64,000 nt of DNA from Hygrocybe punicea (taxonomy: Eukaryota > Basidiomycota > Agaricomycetes > Agaricales > Hygrophoraceae): contig OY744464.1 in NCBI GenBank assembly GCA_963556145.1, forward strand, positions 3,162,001 through 3,226,000. Direction: 5' to 3'. Below the pieces are notes generated by a model that was not told the origin of the DNA, did not search any database, and saw nothing but the letters and a program-made list of their open reading frames with translations. Both the position numbers and the translations under genes were made by a program. Below, in pieces: positions 34,757-46,245 of the stretch; within the stretch, counting starts at the first letter, position 1, and every line of letters begins with the position of its first letter.

Positions 34757-36548
34757 ATGCCTCGCATTTCCAAGTCGTCTGAAAAGATCAGACACGACCC
34801 GCTTCTTGTCCAACTTCATGACGATGAACTGCATGCGAAATATGGTAGAATATCTCAACCAGGCAAACGGAAGAAATTCAGAAAGAGTAGTGGAGACGAA
34901 CCCCACGACCAGGTCCGTTGCCGTGTCCTGTACCAATCCGTAAAAATAAGACCCCTACACCCCGAAAGACCTCCCTAGACCCCAGTACTTCAAGGCGTAT
35001 TTTTGAGCTTGCGAGAGACCAACAGGAGGAACTAGAGCGCCAAGACAACAACGAAGACGAAGAAGGAAGGGGGTTCACGAACCTGAGAACTCTGAGTTCC
35101 GATGGCGAAGATGACGAATCAAGCGATGATGCAGGCGTTGATGTAGAGGAAGATGTAGACGAAACCTTCGTAAGCATCATATCTTCTTCATGCCCGTATT
35201 ACTAACATTTGATAGCAGCAATTAGACTCTGGTGACTTGAAAACGCTGGATGTCCTCTTGCCTTCGAATTCCGCAGCACGGCGAACACTTGCCGATATCA
35301 TCTTCTCTAAATTAGAGGGTGGAGAGACGGGCAATACTAATGTCATTCAAAAACCTCATCAGAGTCTGTATTCCGGTCTATCAAGTTGTGGTTAAATTGA
35401 AAATTCCTCCTAGATAATGCAAAGCCAGACCCCGCCCAAGGTCTCGATCCAAAGATAGTAGAGGCCTACACGAAGTTCGTAGGTCTATTTCCTCGATGTC
35501 TGCTCTTCACCAATGAATCTTGCAGAGTTGGATTCCTCCTCCAAAATTACAGGTCAGGCCCGTTGCCAAAATTGTTCAAAGTCATTCCCTCTCTCCCTGC
35601 GTGGTCCCGCATGCTTGCTCTCACTCATCCTGAAAAATGGACACCACATGCTTGCCGTGCCGCAACCCGAATATTCATCTCAACCATGAAACCGCCCCAA
35701 GCTCAATTATTTTTGGAGGTTGTACTTCTTGATGCCATGCGATCAGATATCACCCAAAACAAAAAACTCAACCCGCAATACTACGAATGCCTGAAACGAG
35801 CTCTGTTTAAACCCAGTGCCTTCTTCAAAGGTCTGATCTTCCCAATGCTAGATGTATGTCTTTCCAAATAGTTCTTCGAAAATCGAGTCCCCTCATCAAC
35901 CATAATAGGTTGGCTGTACATTGCGAGAAGCTGCTATAGTAGCGTCTATTCTTGCGAAGAAAAAGGTTCCCGTTCTCCATTCTTCGGCAGCTCTCATACG
36001 CATAGCGGAAATGGACTATACAGGTAAGGTCTTCTTGAACTTGTATTTTTTTCATTATCGGATTTCAAACGAAACCAATCTTCAAAGGTCCAAATTCGCT
36101 TTTTATCCGAGTGCTTGTCGACAAGAAACACCAGTTACCTTACAAAGTCATTGACGCTCTTGTCTTTCACTTCATCCGCCTCTCCAACACCTACAAGGCT
36201 CGCAATCGCGGCGAGACGGACAAGCTACCCGTTCTTTGGCATCAGAGTCTTCTTGCCTTCTGCCAACGGTGCGTTCGGCATTATGCCTTCATTACAAGGC
36301 TCTCTACCCCATCGTGGTGGAGAGTCGCCTCATGCATTTTACGCCAGCAAAACCTTTTCTTTTTCACTGACGTAATTCTGTACAGGTATGCTGCCGATCT
36401 GACCCTCGATCAAAAGAACGCGTTACTCGATGTCGTGAGGGCCACCCCTCATTCTCAAATTAGTCCGGAAATTAGACGGGAGCTGGTGAGTTCAGTTGCA
36501 AGAGGAGATCCCAGATCAGATGTAGATCAGGATGTGAACATGTCCTGA
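34757..36548 (+). CDS. ENP1: bystin/Enp1, 40S ribosome biogenesis factor
   Basis: The basic N-terminus [20 protein letters not shown], then [19 protein letters not shown] and an acidic Asp/Glu run, precede the bystin domain. That domain shows [135 protein letters not shown] and [10 protein letters not shown]. Bystin/Enp1 is a nucleolar factor that stays with pre-40S particles and is needed for 20S pre-rRNA formation. There are about six or seven exons, and small intron frames around the SFFKG and MDYTG parts preserve phase. Nop9, another 40S factor, lies further along in the window. Confidence 0.93.
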
Positions 36549-37584
36549 TGGACTTTTCTGGATATGACCATTGAGGTGCAACCGATCGGACTCGGTTACG
36601 ACTTTTTTTTTTCCCCAACAAATTTACTGTATTACATCTCCCATATTCCGTGTGCAAGATTCCTTTACGAGGTACATATCACTCCATTTTGGTTGTTCCC
36701 GTCGTACTGAATTCCTATGTAATAGCCTGTTTGGAATTTGCTTGGAATAAAACAAGGTGTCCTGTACGCTGTGGATGAGAATTATAATATAATAAAACTA
36801 ACTCGTTACTTTTTACCTTGCATATCATCTAACTCAGATGCCCAAGCGACGTGTTCCAGATAGTCACAATACTTCAAATCTCTCAGGCTGGCGAGTATGA
36901 TATTGTTTCTGATATTTTGATGACCAGACATGTTGACATGGATCGATAACGTGTGTTTCCACGGAGGGTTCACTCCTCGTATTGCCTGACAGACCAATCT
37001 TAGCTTCCGAAACAGAATTCAAAAGTATGCCAAACAGCACATTTACACCGATTCTGACATGTATGTGGTACAACGTTTTGAAGCGGCGGTCAGCCTTATA
37101 ACTGGAGCCAATAAGCGTTATAAGGTTGCTTGCCGAGCCTCAAGGGTGCTCACATCAAATTACAGGGCAAACAAAGCATGGTGCCAGAAAGGGCATGAAG
37201 CTGTGGTTGAGATCGGCGAATACTATTTCGATGGAATAACCTTGGATGCTGACATGGAATCACGACGGCAATCAAAAAACCTTGTACTGAGAAAAAGATT
37301 GAGCTGGGTCTACACGTTGAGAATAGTAATGACCGAACCACCTTGGCACAACCTGCATGAGAAACTTGAATTCCATACCTTTCAAATCCGAGTCCAATGA
37401 CATTTGGAGTGCTGTTTACAAAGAGTTCCGAATTTGGTAAACTTTATTCCTCCCAAGAACTTTACATGTCCCTAGGCCTGACTCACTCTTGGTTCACTTG
37501 AGCCGGTTCACGAACGTGTGTACCACAGAGGATATACATGCCGACTGACGGTGCTAACCACAAGTAGACAAACAGAAAATTTGA
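36549..37584. other. 1-kb region without a confident gene
   Basis: A minus-strand frame at 36997-36806 reads PPWKHTLSIHVNMSG and DLKYCDYLEHVAWASELDD before a stop. A plus-strand frame at 37059-37400 reads EIGEYYFDGITLDADMESR. Both look mildly protein-like but lack supporting exons or a recognisable family. The remainder is the 3' flank of ENP1 and of the MYND gene, which end towards each other. Confidence 0.3.
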
Positions 37585-38738
37585 TCAATATTCCGTCTTG
37601 TGGCACATTTGTTTATGCGATGCGCCAAATGGGAAGCTCCAATGAGCACGTTGGTGTTCAGGGCAGCACTAATGAATGAAACAGAACGCGGTAAGTTATT
37701 CGTTGGCAAGAAATATTAATGTCAAAAGGCCTACATAGCAAACAGTCTGGCATCTATGGATTGCCCATGATTAGTTCAGCAGATATGTAGCGACGATAAA
37801 CCAAAGGGACGCACTTGCCGCACGCCTTAAGGTTGGTCTTCTTCTCGCACATCGGCAAAACACAAACTTCCAAGTTCTTGAACATCCTTCTCACCTGTTT
37901 CGTGTCATTCGTTATATCGATCGCTATATCTACCTTTGGGGATAATTGCGCCCACGTCCGCATACTCACGGTCCCTAAAAATGCATCAGTGCTCCCGCCT
38001 GCATACCGCTGAGCCCACTTCTTCAGCCACGGCAGCAGGCCTCGACGAGTCTCCATTGGTACTACCGTCTCTTTCTTCGTCACCTTCACAAACGCGGTTA
38101 ACAGCGTACTGAGCAATTGCACACACGAGATGGCAATGCTCTCGTACACTGTTGACCCGGCCAGCAGCAGCCTATCCAACCTTGGTGCTTGCTCTAACAA
38201 ACGCTCAGCAAGTACACGTGGTAGGCGTTTGCCATCCGCAGCTATTGATTTGCCTGAGCGAAGGTATTTGGCAAAGTAGGGACTGTGTTGAATCTGAACA
38301 AGCATCTCGAGATAGGCATTGTACAGATGAAAGGAAGCGACGAGGTCGGGATCGGCGTGGATGCCCGCGATGGATGGTGGATCAAGGAAGTGGGAGACAG
38401 TCCCTGGGAGGTATAGTGCACAAAATCGGGCCCAGAATATGTCTTGTTGTTCTTCATGTTCCATTTTGTTGCGATGGATCTAAACAAGGTTAATGCACGG
38501 TCTTGGGGAAGCAGACGGGGGACATACGCACATATACTTGGAGGAAGTTCAGTTTCTCGATTTCATTCCTGGGGCTACGGCCGTCATTGTGTATACTCTC
38601 TTTGAGCCCTGGTATTCAGGTTGGTTGGCGGCGCAAGACCTGGAATGATAAAAACCACTAACCTAGGACGACGGCAAAGTCATCCGACGTGAAACCGACG
38701 GGAACCTTCCTCCTGAGCTCTTCGTCACTTAGATTCAT
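37585..38738 (-). CDS. MYND-type zinc-finger protein
   Basis: Five exons (38738-38663, 38608-38532, 38479-37811, 37746-37735, 37668-37585) give 305 residues. The long helical N-terminal part (ESIHNDGRSPRNEIEKLNFL, WARFCALYLPGTVSHFLDP, GLLPWLKKWAQRYAGG) carries no named domain. The C-terminus is a MYND finger: VCVLPMCEKKTNLKACGKC, then TVCY, then CCPEHQRAHWSFPFGASHKQMC. This gives C-x4-C...C-x2-C...Y-C...H-x-W...H-x3-C. The TVCY piece is encoded by a 12-base exon; without it the finger is destroyed. MYND fingers bind proline-rich partners. The partner is unknown. It diverges from the DUF1748 gene with 96 bases between starts. Confidence 0.82.
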
Positions 38739-38834
38739 GGTCACGGTGGTATCTAATGAGAATATTTATTTGTACTTGTTTGAACATCCTCGTCGGCCCG
38801 TCGCTCAGACACTTTGAACGCTCGCACATCCAAC

Positions 38835-39287
38835 ATGTTTGGAAGATTAGTCCATCTGGGCATTGATGCCCTCATTGTTAGCGCCTTTCTAGCAGGAGTC
38901 AAGCGTTGTACAGGTCTGACGTAGGTTTTTCTCCAAACTGGTGTTGCTGTGTTGGAACTTGGAAGGCTCATTGACCTGGCGTGCAGGCCCGCTCTATCAC
39001 AAGTACCCAACAAGGACATTCGTCGTGAGTATTCACATTCAACTTCTGCAGACTCACTGCGACGATGTGTTGAATCTCTTTGCAGAATTGTTGCGGTCGT
39101 ACCTCGAGTTCGGTGTGTTGTCCAATGTCTTGCACCAAAGCCTACACATATCTCAACTTTTTTTTTGTACAGGAGAATACATTTTTGATTTCGCAGTAGT
39201 CATTTTTGGGGTATGTCGTTATGCGTGGATTACCCCGTATGTAACTCACTGTATTATCAGCGATCGTCGTCATTCGAACGGAAGTGA
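38835..39287 (+). CDS. DUF1748 small protein
   Basis: Five small exons (38835-38920, 38987-39024, 39086-39112, 39173-39210, 39261-39287) give only 71 residues, all in phase. The start MFGRLVHLGIDALIVSAFLA, then GVKRCTGLT, PALSQVPNKDIR, LLRSYLEFGEYIFDFAVVIFG matches the DUF1748 pattern: N-terminal hydrophobic helix with GvKR-tGL, a conserved N-K-D-I-R, and a C-terminal hydrophobic segment. Yeast relatives are small, apparently membrane-associated proteins of uncertain, probably mitochondrial, role. The gene would be missed by any simple ORF search because four introns cut 216 coding bases. Confidence 0.85.
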
Positions 39288-39487
39288 ACCCATTGACTTG
39301 CGCAACACGCCTCACGAAACAATATGTATCGTCAGTGGTTGTAAGCGCTCTAGTGTCACGGCAAATCCTAAGCTCTTCTCACAATGACAGATCATGCTGA
39401 ATCGCAATAAATGACCATTATGACCTGTTTTGTGGGAGATCAACACATGTACCACGCAACGCTGCATTCTATATATCGGCATTTCTG

Positions 39488-39990
39488 TCACCCGAGGAAA
39501 TTGAAGACGAAGAAATGCAGCACAATCGAACCCATGGCGAAGTCGGCGAAGGCTCTGAGTCGTCCGATGTTACAACTTGTAAATGGAATTGGCGCAAGAC
39601 GAACCTTTCTGGTGACACTTCCTTGAATTCTAATTTATTTTTAGGATTTACTTGTGACCGCAGCGAGGCGGTCAGTACGAACTGTCCAACTGAGCTGGCG
39701 AAGCTGTCATGAAAAGAAACGCGATTATTAATAACAGTGTAACGCATTTAAGTAATAGACAGTATGCACCCAGCCAAGAAAGCGTTGAACGGGAAGTCTG
39801 TGACGAGCACCAGGTGCAGAAACTGCGTTACGCCGGAGAGTAAGATGAAGACGAGGAAAGCGTCGATAAATTTTAGACGGTCAGGTGTGTGGTCATAGTA
39901 AGCTTTCCACAGTAGATGTAGAGCAGAACCTGGTGGAGGTGTTCGTGCAGCAGCTGCTTTGGAGGACGGGGCGCTTTTCATTACCGCCAT
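39488..39990 (-). CDS. OST2: oligosaccharyltransferase subunit DAD1/Ost2
   Basis: Three exons (39990-39770, 39703-39605, 39554-39488) give 128 residues. The sequence LHLLWKAYYDHTPDRLKFID, AFLVFILLSGVTQFLHLVLV, TDFPFNAFLAG, FASSVGQFVLTASLRSQVNP, KNKLEFKEVSPERAFADFAM and GSIVLHFFVFNFLG is DAD1 throughout: three membrane helices, the FPFN loop, and the conserved R-x-Q-x-N-P-x-N-K-x-x-F-x-x-x-S-P-E-R-A-F-A-D-F segment. It is a small ER-membrane subunit of the N-glycosylation enzyme complex. The start MAVMKSAPSSKAAAA gives the usual short hydrophilic N-terminus. It shares a 122-base divergent promoter with the mS42 gene. Confidence 0.96.
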
Positions 39991-40112
39991 GATGGTTGTG
40001 GACGTGGTTATTGGCCAAACAACGATCGAGGGGCCAAACACTCGTCCCGAAAAAAGTTTGGCTGAATTCTGTTCCCTCCGTCGGCCGCGTTGACGACTCT
40101 GTAACTCAGGCG

Positions 40113-41337
40113 ATGAGTGTTCTAGGGCTCCGTTTTGCATCATCTCGGCGCGTGGCGACAATTGTCTCTTGCTGGAAACGCAAGAAATCCGCCAAGAATA
40201 TCCACCAATTGAGAGATCTGCCTTACAACGTCGAGGATGGTTTGGGTGATTTCCTCAGTCCTCCAGCACTGAAAATTGTCGCTTTGGATTTCCAGCGCGG
40301 TCTTTTGCAGAGACTGAACGACGAGGTACGAGGTAAGTCGTCTTTGTCTGCCATCTGCATCGGCACTTTGGGATGCAAGCGCACAGCTGACATCTACATG
40401 CAGGGACGGAGGAGGAAAATAAAAGTGTCGCGCAGACCGTCATAAACACTGCTGCAGACCGTAGTAAAACGATGGCGTTCAATTATGCCAGTCTTGCCCT
40501 TAATAATAGTTTCTTCCTCGACATGTTGGTACGCCTATTCATCCGCCAGTATTCACAATCCTCTCAAATTCTTCTACAACTAACTAGAAACCACCACCAC
40601 CACCACCCGCAACATCGCATGAAGCCTCAATCAGTCCCTACCTCGGCGCCATAATCCGCTCCGAGCACGGCAGCCTCGAGCAACTGAAATCCAACTTCTC
40701 CGCCGCAGCGCTCGGCATGGTGTCCTCGGGATGGGTCTGGTTTGTGACGGACAATAACGGTCGGACCGCCGTCCTGCCCACCTTTGGCGCCGGCACGCTC
40801 CTCATCCGCTCCCGCATGAACATCTCACCCATATCCGTACGCGGTCCTGTATTGGGTGAAGACGTCAACGTCTGGTCCGGCAAGTATTCAAACGAGGGGA
40901 AACCGGGATCACCTGTCAGCGCTACGCGCAATCCCCTCCCATCGGTGCCCGCAGGCCCGTCGTCTGCCTCCCCTGCCTCCGGCCTGCCCCACTCCCCCCT
41001 GCCAGCGAACCCCGCCGCTCATTCGCGGTCCTTGCGCACGCCCCCTTTGTCGTCCATCGATAGCCTGGACTCGCCAGCGTCCTCGTTTTACGGCAGCAAC
41101 ACCTCCTTCGGCACACCGTTCCGGGCGTCATCGGAAGTGAGCGACAACGACATCGTGGGAATGGGCGAGATGCTCTGCCCGTTGTTCTGCCTGTCGGTGC
41201 ATGAGCACGCGTGGATGAGCGCAGGGTATGGTGTGTGGGGGAAGGAAGAGTGGCTGAAGAAATTCTGGACTGTGCTGGACTGGGACAAGGTTTGCAAGAC
41301 ATACGCACAATTCGCTCCAGATGGGCAGACGATGTAG
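40113..41337 (+). CDS. RSM26: mitochondrial small-subunit ribosomal protein mS42 (Fe/Mn-SOD fold)
   Basis: Three exons (40113-40332, 40404-40528, 40588-41337) give 364 residues. MSVLGLRFASSRRVATIVSC is a plausible mitochondrial presequence. The SOD-like N-terminal part is IHQLRDLPYNVEDGLGDFLS, ...MAFNYASLALNNSFFLDML, SPYLGAIIRSEHGSLEQLKS, NFSAAALGMVSSGWVWFVTD. The C-terminal part is MLCPLFCLSVHEHAWMSAGY and EEWLKKFWTVLDWDKVCKTY. The SOD metal histidines are largely not conserved, as expected for mitoribosomal relatives (mS42/Rsm26, less likely mS43/Mrp1). A long Pro/Ser-rich insert of roughly 90 residues separates the two halves. Ends convergently with the hexokinase gene. Confidence 0.87.
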
Positions 41338-41660
41338 CTCGAGGGCAAATCTATTATATAGAGATATTTTTCATGGTTAGTCGACTTGCTGACATTACAT
41401 TCTTTGTTTGTGTACTGGAGGCTTGTGCTTATCCACTACCTGGACTCAAGCTACCTGGACTCAAGCTCACATCGATGTGACGTCCTTTCCATACAGCAGC
41501 CCTTCGGTTGCACATAACAAACGGGCATGTTTCTTAAGTGATGGATGTCGAGTTGTTTTAACATCTGTTTCATAACGGAATAGAGACTAATAAAAAAGCG
41601 ATCGATGCAAATTCAAATTCAAATTCAATGTTCCCTTCACATACGTGTCGGATGGCTCGT

Positions 41661-43850
41661 TCATAGTTTCTCCTGGCGTGGGGCAGGACCTGACAGCTGT
41701 TTGAGAGCTTGGAGGGCGCAGAGTGCGGCTAAGGGTTTTGGGACGGCTCTAACACTGCAAAGGCTAACAAGAAAAAGAAACTCACCACCAACCCCACTTC
41801 CGTCTTTCGCCAACCCAATCTCGATTCGCCGTTCGACTTCCATCCCGACAATGGCGCGCAAAGACTCGCGGAGCATCTGCTCGAAGTTCGGGAAGTGCTC
41901 AATCAGGCTGCAAAAATTTGGTCAGAATAAAGGACATTACAATTGATTATACGCCCAATACCGCAATCTTACCTCCCATCAACGCCGACTATGATCTTCT
42001 CTCCGCCGCTGGTCTGCACCCCTGCGGCCTCCAGACGCCCTTCAGGCAAGGTGGCCCTACCAGTTTGGATCATGATAGCCGCGACCGCCATACCGCTCAA
42101 GAGGGCCGCGCGCCGTGCGACAAGCATGCATACCCACCGGACAATCTTCATCGAAGATCGATAAGCAAGCAGATCCAGGCGAAATATCGTAGCGACGTAC
42201 AGCAGCATCTTTCAAGGATACGTCAGCTTCTGCGTACCCAAGGCTCTTTACAATTACCCTCTTCACCTGCTCCAGTCCCTTCAGCACCCCAGCCTTCAAC
42301 GTCCCAACGTCAAAGTCACAGAACCTCGGAACCTCTCCGTCGTCTCCTGCTTTCCCACCCGCCCAAGCCTCTTCGATCTCACTCATAACACTCGAATCCA
42401 TGCCCCATTGCGCGTTCACAGCTTCCGTCCCCCTTCCCCCGAATACCAAGCCGCGCGGGGTGGCATCCACGAGCGACATGAGCACATGGCGGGTGATCTC
42501 TCCGAGGTACATTCCTGAAATGAACTTCTCGAATGCCTGGAAGCGCGGATTAATCGACAGACGGTCAAGAGTGTTGTCATACGGTGTCATTGGGAGTTGC
42601 GAACGCTGGTTATCGAGACAATATCACAGTGATGTCGAATCAGATAGAATATGGCAGAATGGAGGGAGCCAATGACTTGCCGTGTTGTTAAAGGCACCCC
42701 ACTCCGCATTGACGATCATCTGTCCACCGTACGATGCCGCGGGAGAATTGCCCAGCTTTGTGATGTTAACAATTTTCTCGACGTACGCGCCATTCGTGCC
42801 CGTTCCGAAGATCGCACCCAAGATGCAACCACCCGCGGTGTAGGCACGAGAAAGGAGTGCACCAACTGTCTACCGGCAAGGCCCGAACATGAGTAACAGG
42901 GCAGATGGGGAGGAAATACAACGTACATCATTGACCAGAGCGACGCATTTGACGTGCATATGCTTCCTATCGAAAGCATCCTGCAATAGTTGAACCACAT
43001 CCTTCCCAATCTGATTGAGGGGAAAGTTAGCCCATCTCGCTGACAGCAAAGGATTTGAGATACCGCGTTCTTGACAGAAAACCCTTTGGTCCAGGTTAGG
43101 ATTTTGCCAGAGCCAAGGGCGGTTTGTTCGACGGGGAAGGAGAACGTCAAACCTAGATGAACAACGTCCGGTATATTCTCCCGAGAATGTAGGGCTGGAG
43201 GAATACGATCAAATGGATTATCTATAGCGGAGTCGGTGGGTGAGTTGGATGTCAAGAAGGCATCGACAGAGTCGGCAAGGTAATCTGAAAAAAAAAGCCA
43301 GGTTATGAGGCAAATGGAGGCAAGATGATCGTGAGGAGGGCGCGAACCGAAGAGTGCCGTCGCTTCGCCAGTTTTTAGGGCATCTGAGACCTTGTATTTT
43401 TGTTGACGAAGGGAAAATGTTTTGTCCCCGTGGAGTGTGACTTCGCAGACACGGCTGATGGCGACGGTGATATAATGCCCTAACTACACCAGATAGGACT
43501 CACAGGTTGGTTCCGCCGAGGTCGAGGGCTAGAAAGGCGCTGTCGTGGACGTTGAGGAAAGGAGACCAGTCATATGAGCACAGTGGCTCACCCCGTTTCC
43601 GAACCATCTGGAACACCCGTGACAAATGTCGGTCTAAGCAGAATTGGCATTGGACCAGACAGTGAACAAGAGGAGCGCACATCATCGCCATTGGCAGGTT
43701 GTAATTCGCCAATCCTCTTCCAACCTCATCGAGAAATGCCTTGGTGAGTGCAATGAGCGACTCAGTGGTCAGCTCAAACTGGTGCTCTATATCGTCGAAC
43801 ACACGTTGGGCGTCATGGTCGTCAGCGAAATGCGCAGAGGTGGCGGGCAT
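41661..43850 (-). CDS. hexokinase
   Basis: After MPATSAHFADDHDAQRVFDD and FLDEVGRGLANYNLPMAMI-PTFVTGVPDGSETG comes the phosphate-binding motif AFLALDLGGTNLRVCEVTL. It is followed by LGLTFSFPVEQ (sugar-binding region), ILTWTKGFSVKNA, GKDVVQLLQDAFDR, CVALVNDTVGALLSRAYT, GAIFGTGTNGAYVEKI, IVNAEWGAFNNT, TPYDNTLDRLSINPRFQAFE and SGMYLGEITRHVLMSLVD. The end is GLAKDGSGV-AALCALQAL. It phosphorylates glucose at the entry of glycolysis in the cytosol; hexokinase versus glucokinase specificity cannot be told by eye. The start at 43850 fits family N-termini; an in-frame upstream extension to 43913 exists. The C-terminal intron lies inside GSGV/AAL. Starts 124 bases from the divergent AP-3 mu gene. Confidence 0.95.
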
Positions 43851-43974
43851 TGAGGAGAGTATAGAGAGGTCAACGTTTGGGCAGCTCACATAAGCATCCT
43901 TGCGCATCGTCATTCATGGCGTTGGCGTCGACGTGCCACGTGAGCACAAAACAGCACTTGACGTCGTCATCGTC

Positions 43975-45949
43975 ATGGCCATCGACGGTCTCATCATCTT
44001 GGACAATATCGGGTCTGTGCTTTCTTATCGCGTAGCTCGCGCTCGCTGATTTTCATCCAGCCGCCCCATCATCCAGTCCGGCTTTCGGTCCTCATCCGTG
44101 GCTTACCCACTCCTTCACATCGACGCCTTTAACAGCGCACTCGCAAAAGCAAGCCGCCCGGAAGATGTGGACCCCGTTCTACATATCCCAGCTTTGAGTA
44201 ACGAAAAGGGCCAAAGCGCATGTTGTCATGTCGAGTGCCGGGGCATGAGGTTCTTGTGCCCAATCAGCGGTGATGGTTCGCCTGTCTCCCTGTTTTGCGA
44301 ATCATTGAATAACCTGGGTCGAACGCAGTGGATCCCCTGTTTGCGTTCACCTTCCTGCAGACTTTTATCCAGATCCTGCAAGAATACTTTGGCACAGTCT
44401 CCGTCGCAACCTTGAAAGAGAATTTTGACGTCGTGTATCAAGTATGATTATATGAGAATTCATCTGCTTATAAAACTACTGAGAGTCTCACTAGCTCCTC
44501 GAGGAGACGCTTGACTCTAGCGGTCACCCCCTCACGACCTCACCAAACGCTCTCCGCGACATCGTTCTCCCACCATCACTGCTATCCAAACTCCTCTCCG
44601 TCACTGGCGCCAACATTAACTCCTCGTTCAATTCCACAGGAGCGGTAGGCGCTGGACCATTTGCTTCCCCGATACCATGGAGAAAGGCCGGGTTACGGTA
44701 TAACAGCAATGAAATCTACTTTGACATCGTTGAAGACCTCAAGGCCGTTGTTAATAAGTAAGGGGTTTAAGCATATGTGGGTTTGTCAATGTTGACAACT
44801 TCAATGTTGCAGTCACGGTACGGCGCTTTCGAGTCATGTCTGGGGCAAAGTGGAGGCAAATGCAAAACTGTCAGGTGTTTATCATATATTTTCTTTCAAG
44901 GCTTGTTGGATGGCTCCCGTTTATTTTGTTGTCACTGGAGGAGGACACCTAACTATTTTCCAGGTACACCCGACATCCTGTTAACATTCACCAACCCCCA
45001 TGTACTCACGGACTGTGCATTCCATCCCTGTGTTCGGTCTGGACACTCCCTGATCTCATTTTGACCATCACCACACTCATTTCTTCACAGTCTACAGCGC
45101 TGGACCCGTGATAAATCACTCTCTTTCATTCCCCCCGATGGCCGCTTCACCCTCCTTGACTACCGCTTCTCGCCGACGTCAACTGCCACCTCTGCCAATA
45201 CTAAAATGCCAAACATAACTGCTCCCGGAGCCGTATTTGGCCCGTCAGACATTGCGGCGAAAGACACTGTCTCCCTCCCTCTTGCCGTCAAAACTACCTT
45301 CGAGATATCGGATTCCACAGGTGCGTCGTAACTTCGCATGTCTCGTCTGTCACGCTCACGCGTTAATGCTCCATAGCGACGCTCGATTTCACACTGACAC
45401 CCCGTCTCGCCGGGCGCGCCCTCGAGGACATCGTTGTTGAGCTGTACCTTGGCGCGAACGCGAGCGCGCTGAAGTTTACCGTCGCGCGCTCAGGCTCATT
45501 TACCGGGAGTGGAGGCTCAGGCGGGGGAGGGGCAGAGGGGGCCTCCGCAACGGGGGCTTCGTGGGTGTTTGATCACAAGAGACGGGTAAGCGTTGCTACA
45601 TTATTCGAGAGTGGATCTTGGCGTGAAGATCGACCATGAACTTTTTGCTCACGCGACAGGTGCTGAAATGGGAGATCCCCAAAGCTCCCCCGTCGAGCAG
45701 CTGGACGTTACGAGGATCCTACTCCTCTGTGTACGTGCCCTCGATTACTTCCCAATGGTGGAACCTAACGTGTTGCCTCGCACCAGAGGCGCCCCACGCC
45801 CCGCGCGTGCGCTGCAGATATCGTTCGCTGTTCCGTCCCACACGTTCTCCGCACTCAAGGTGGACCAGCTAAAGGTGAGTGTCGAGGGGTACAAGCCGTA
45901 CAAAGGCGTGCGAGGTCGTGCGGTCGGGCATGTCGAGTGGAGATGGTAA
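43975..45949 (+). CDS. APM3: AP-3 adaptor complex subunit mu
   Basis: MAIDGLIILDNIG-RPIIQSGF begins an N-terminal longin-like domain (DPLFAFTFLQTFIQILQEYF, GTVSVATLKENFDVVYQ, LLEETLDSSGHPLTTSPNAL, RDIVLPPSLLSKLL). Then comes the mu-homology domain: GLRYNSNEIYFDIVEDLKAV, VWGKVEANAKLSGTPDILLT, FTNPHVLTDCAFHPCV, RLQRWTRDKSLSFIPPDGRF, TLLDYRFSP, TTFEISDSTATLDFTLTPRL, LKWEIPKAPPSSSWTLRGSY and the end GRAVGHVEWRW. These match the fungal AP-3 mu subunit, which sorts cargo from Golgi or endosome to the vacuole. A Gly/Ser-rich loop in the C-terminal half (GSGGSGGGGAEG) is typical of fungal members. Multiple introns with good borders. Confidence 0.93.
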
Positions 45950-46245
45950 TTTGAAGGCAATTGGGTGTCTCCGTTGACTCTCCAAATATGGTACTAAGTA
46001 GCCTGTAACCTAATTTTTGGAAGACCTAGCCGTCTCCTTAAATTGTATTTTTGTACAGCTCGGAATAAATCCATCTGTTCAGTCTCGTATACTCCATTTG
46101 GCTCCAGTAGCTTGCAAAGGCTATCCTTGACGTGCGTAAGGGCCTTGTCAAGTACAGTCCGGTTTTGCTTTGCGAAAGGACGGACCTCAGTGAGTTTCCA
46201 TCGGACGGCGAGCGAAGAAACCCCACTGCAATATCCCACACATGA

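Noticed and set aside
37059..37400. 113-residue plus-strand frame
   Set aside because: Some protein-like words, but no family, no exon partners and equally good fragments on the opposite strand.
45994..46241. 81-residue minus-strand frame just after NOP9 (PFAKQNRTVLDKALTHVKDS...)
   Set aside because: It looks fairly protein-like and has an acceptor-like TTGCAG nearby, but it lies in the 3' flank between two convergent genes, with no clear start exon or family. Kept out for lack of support.
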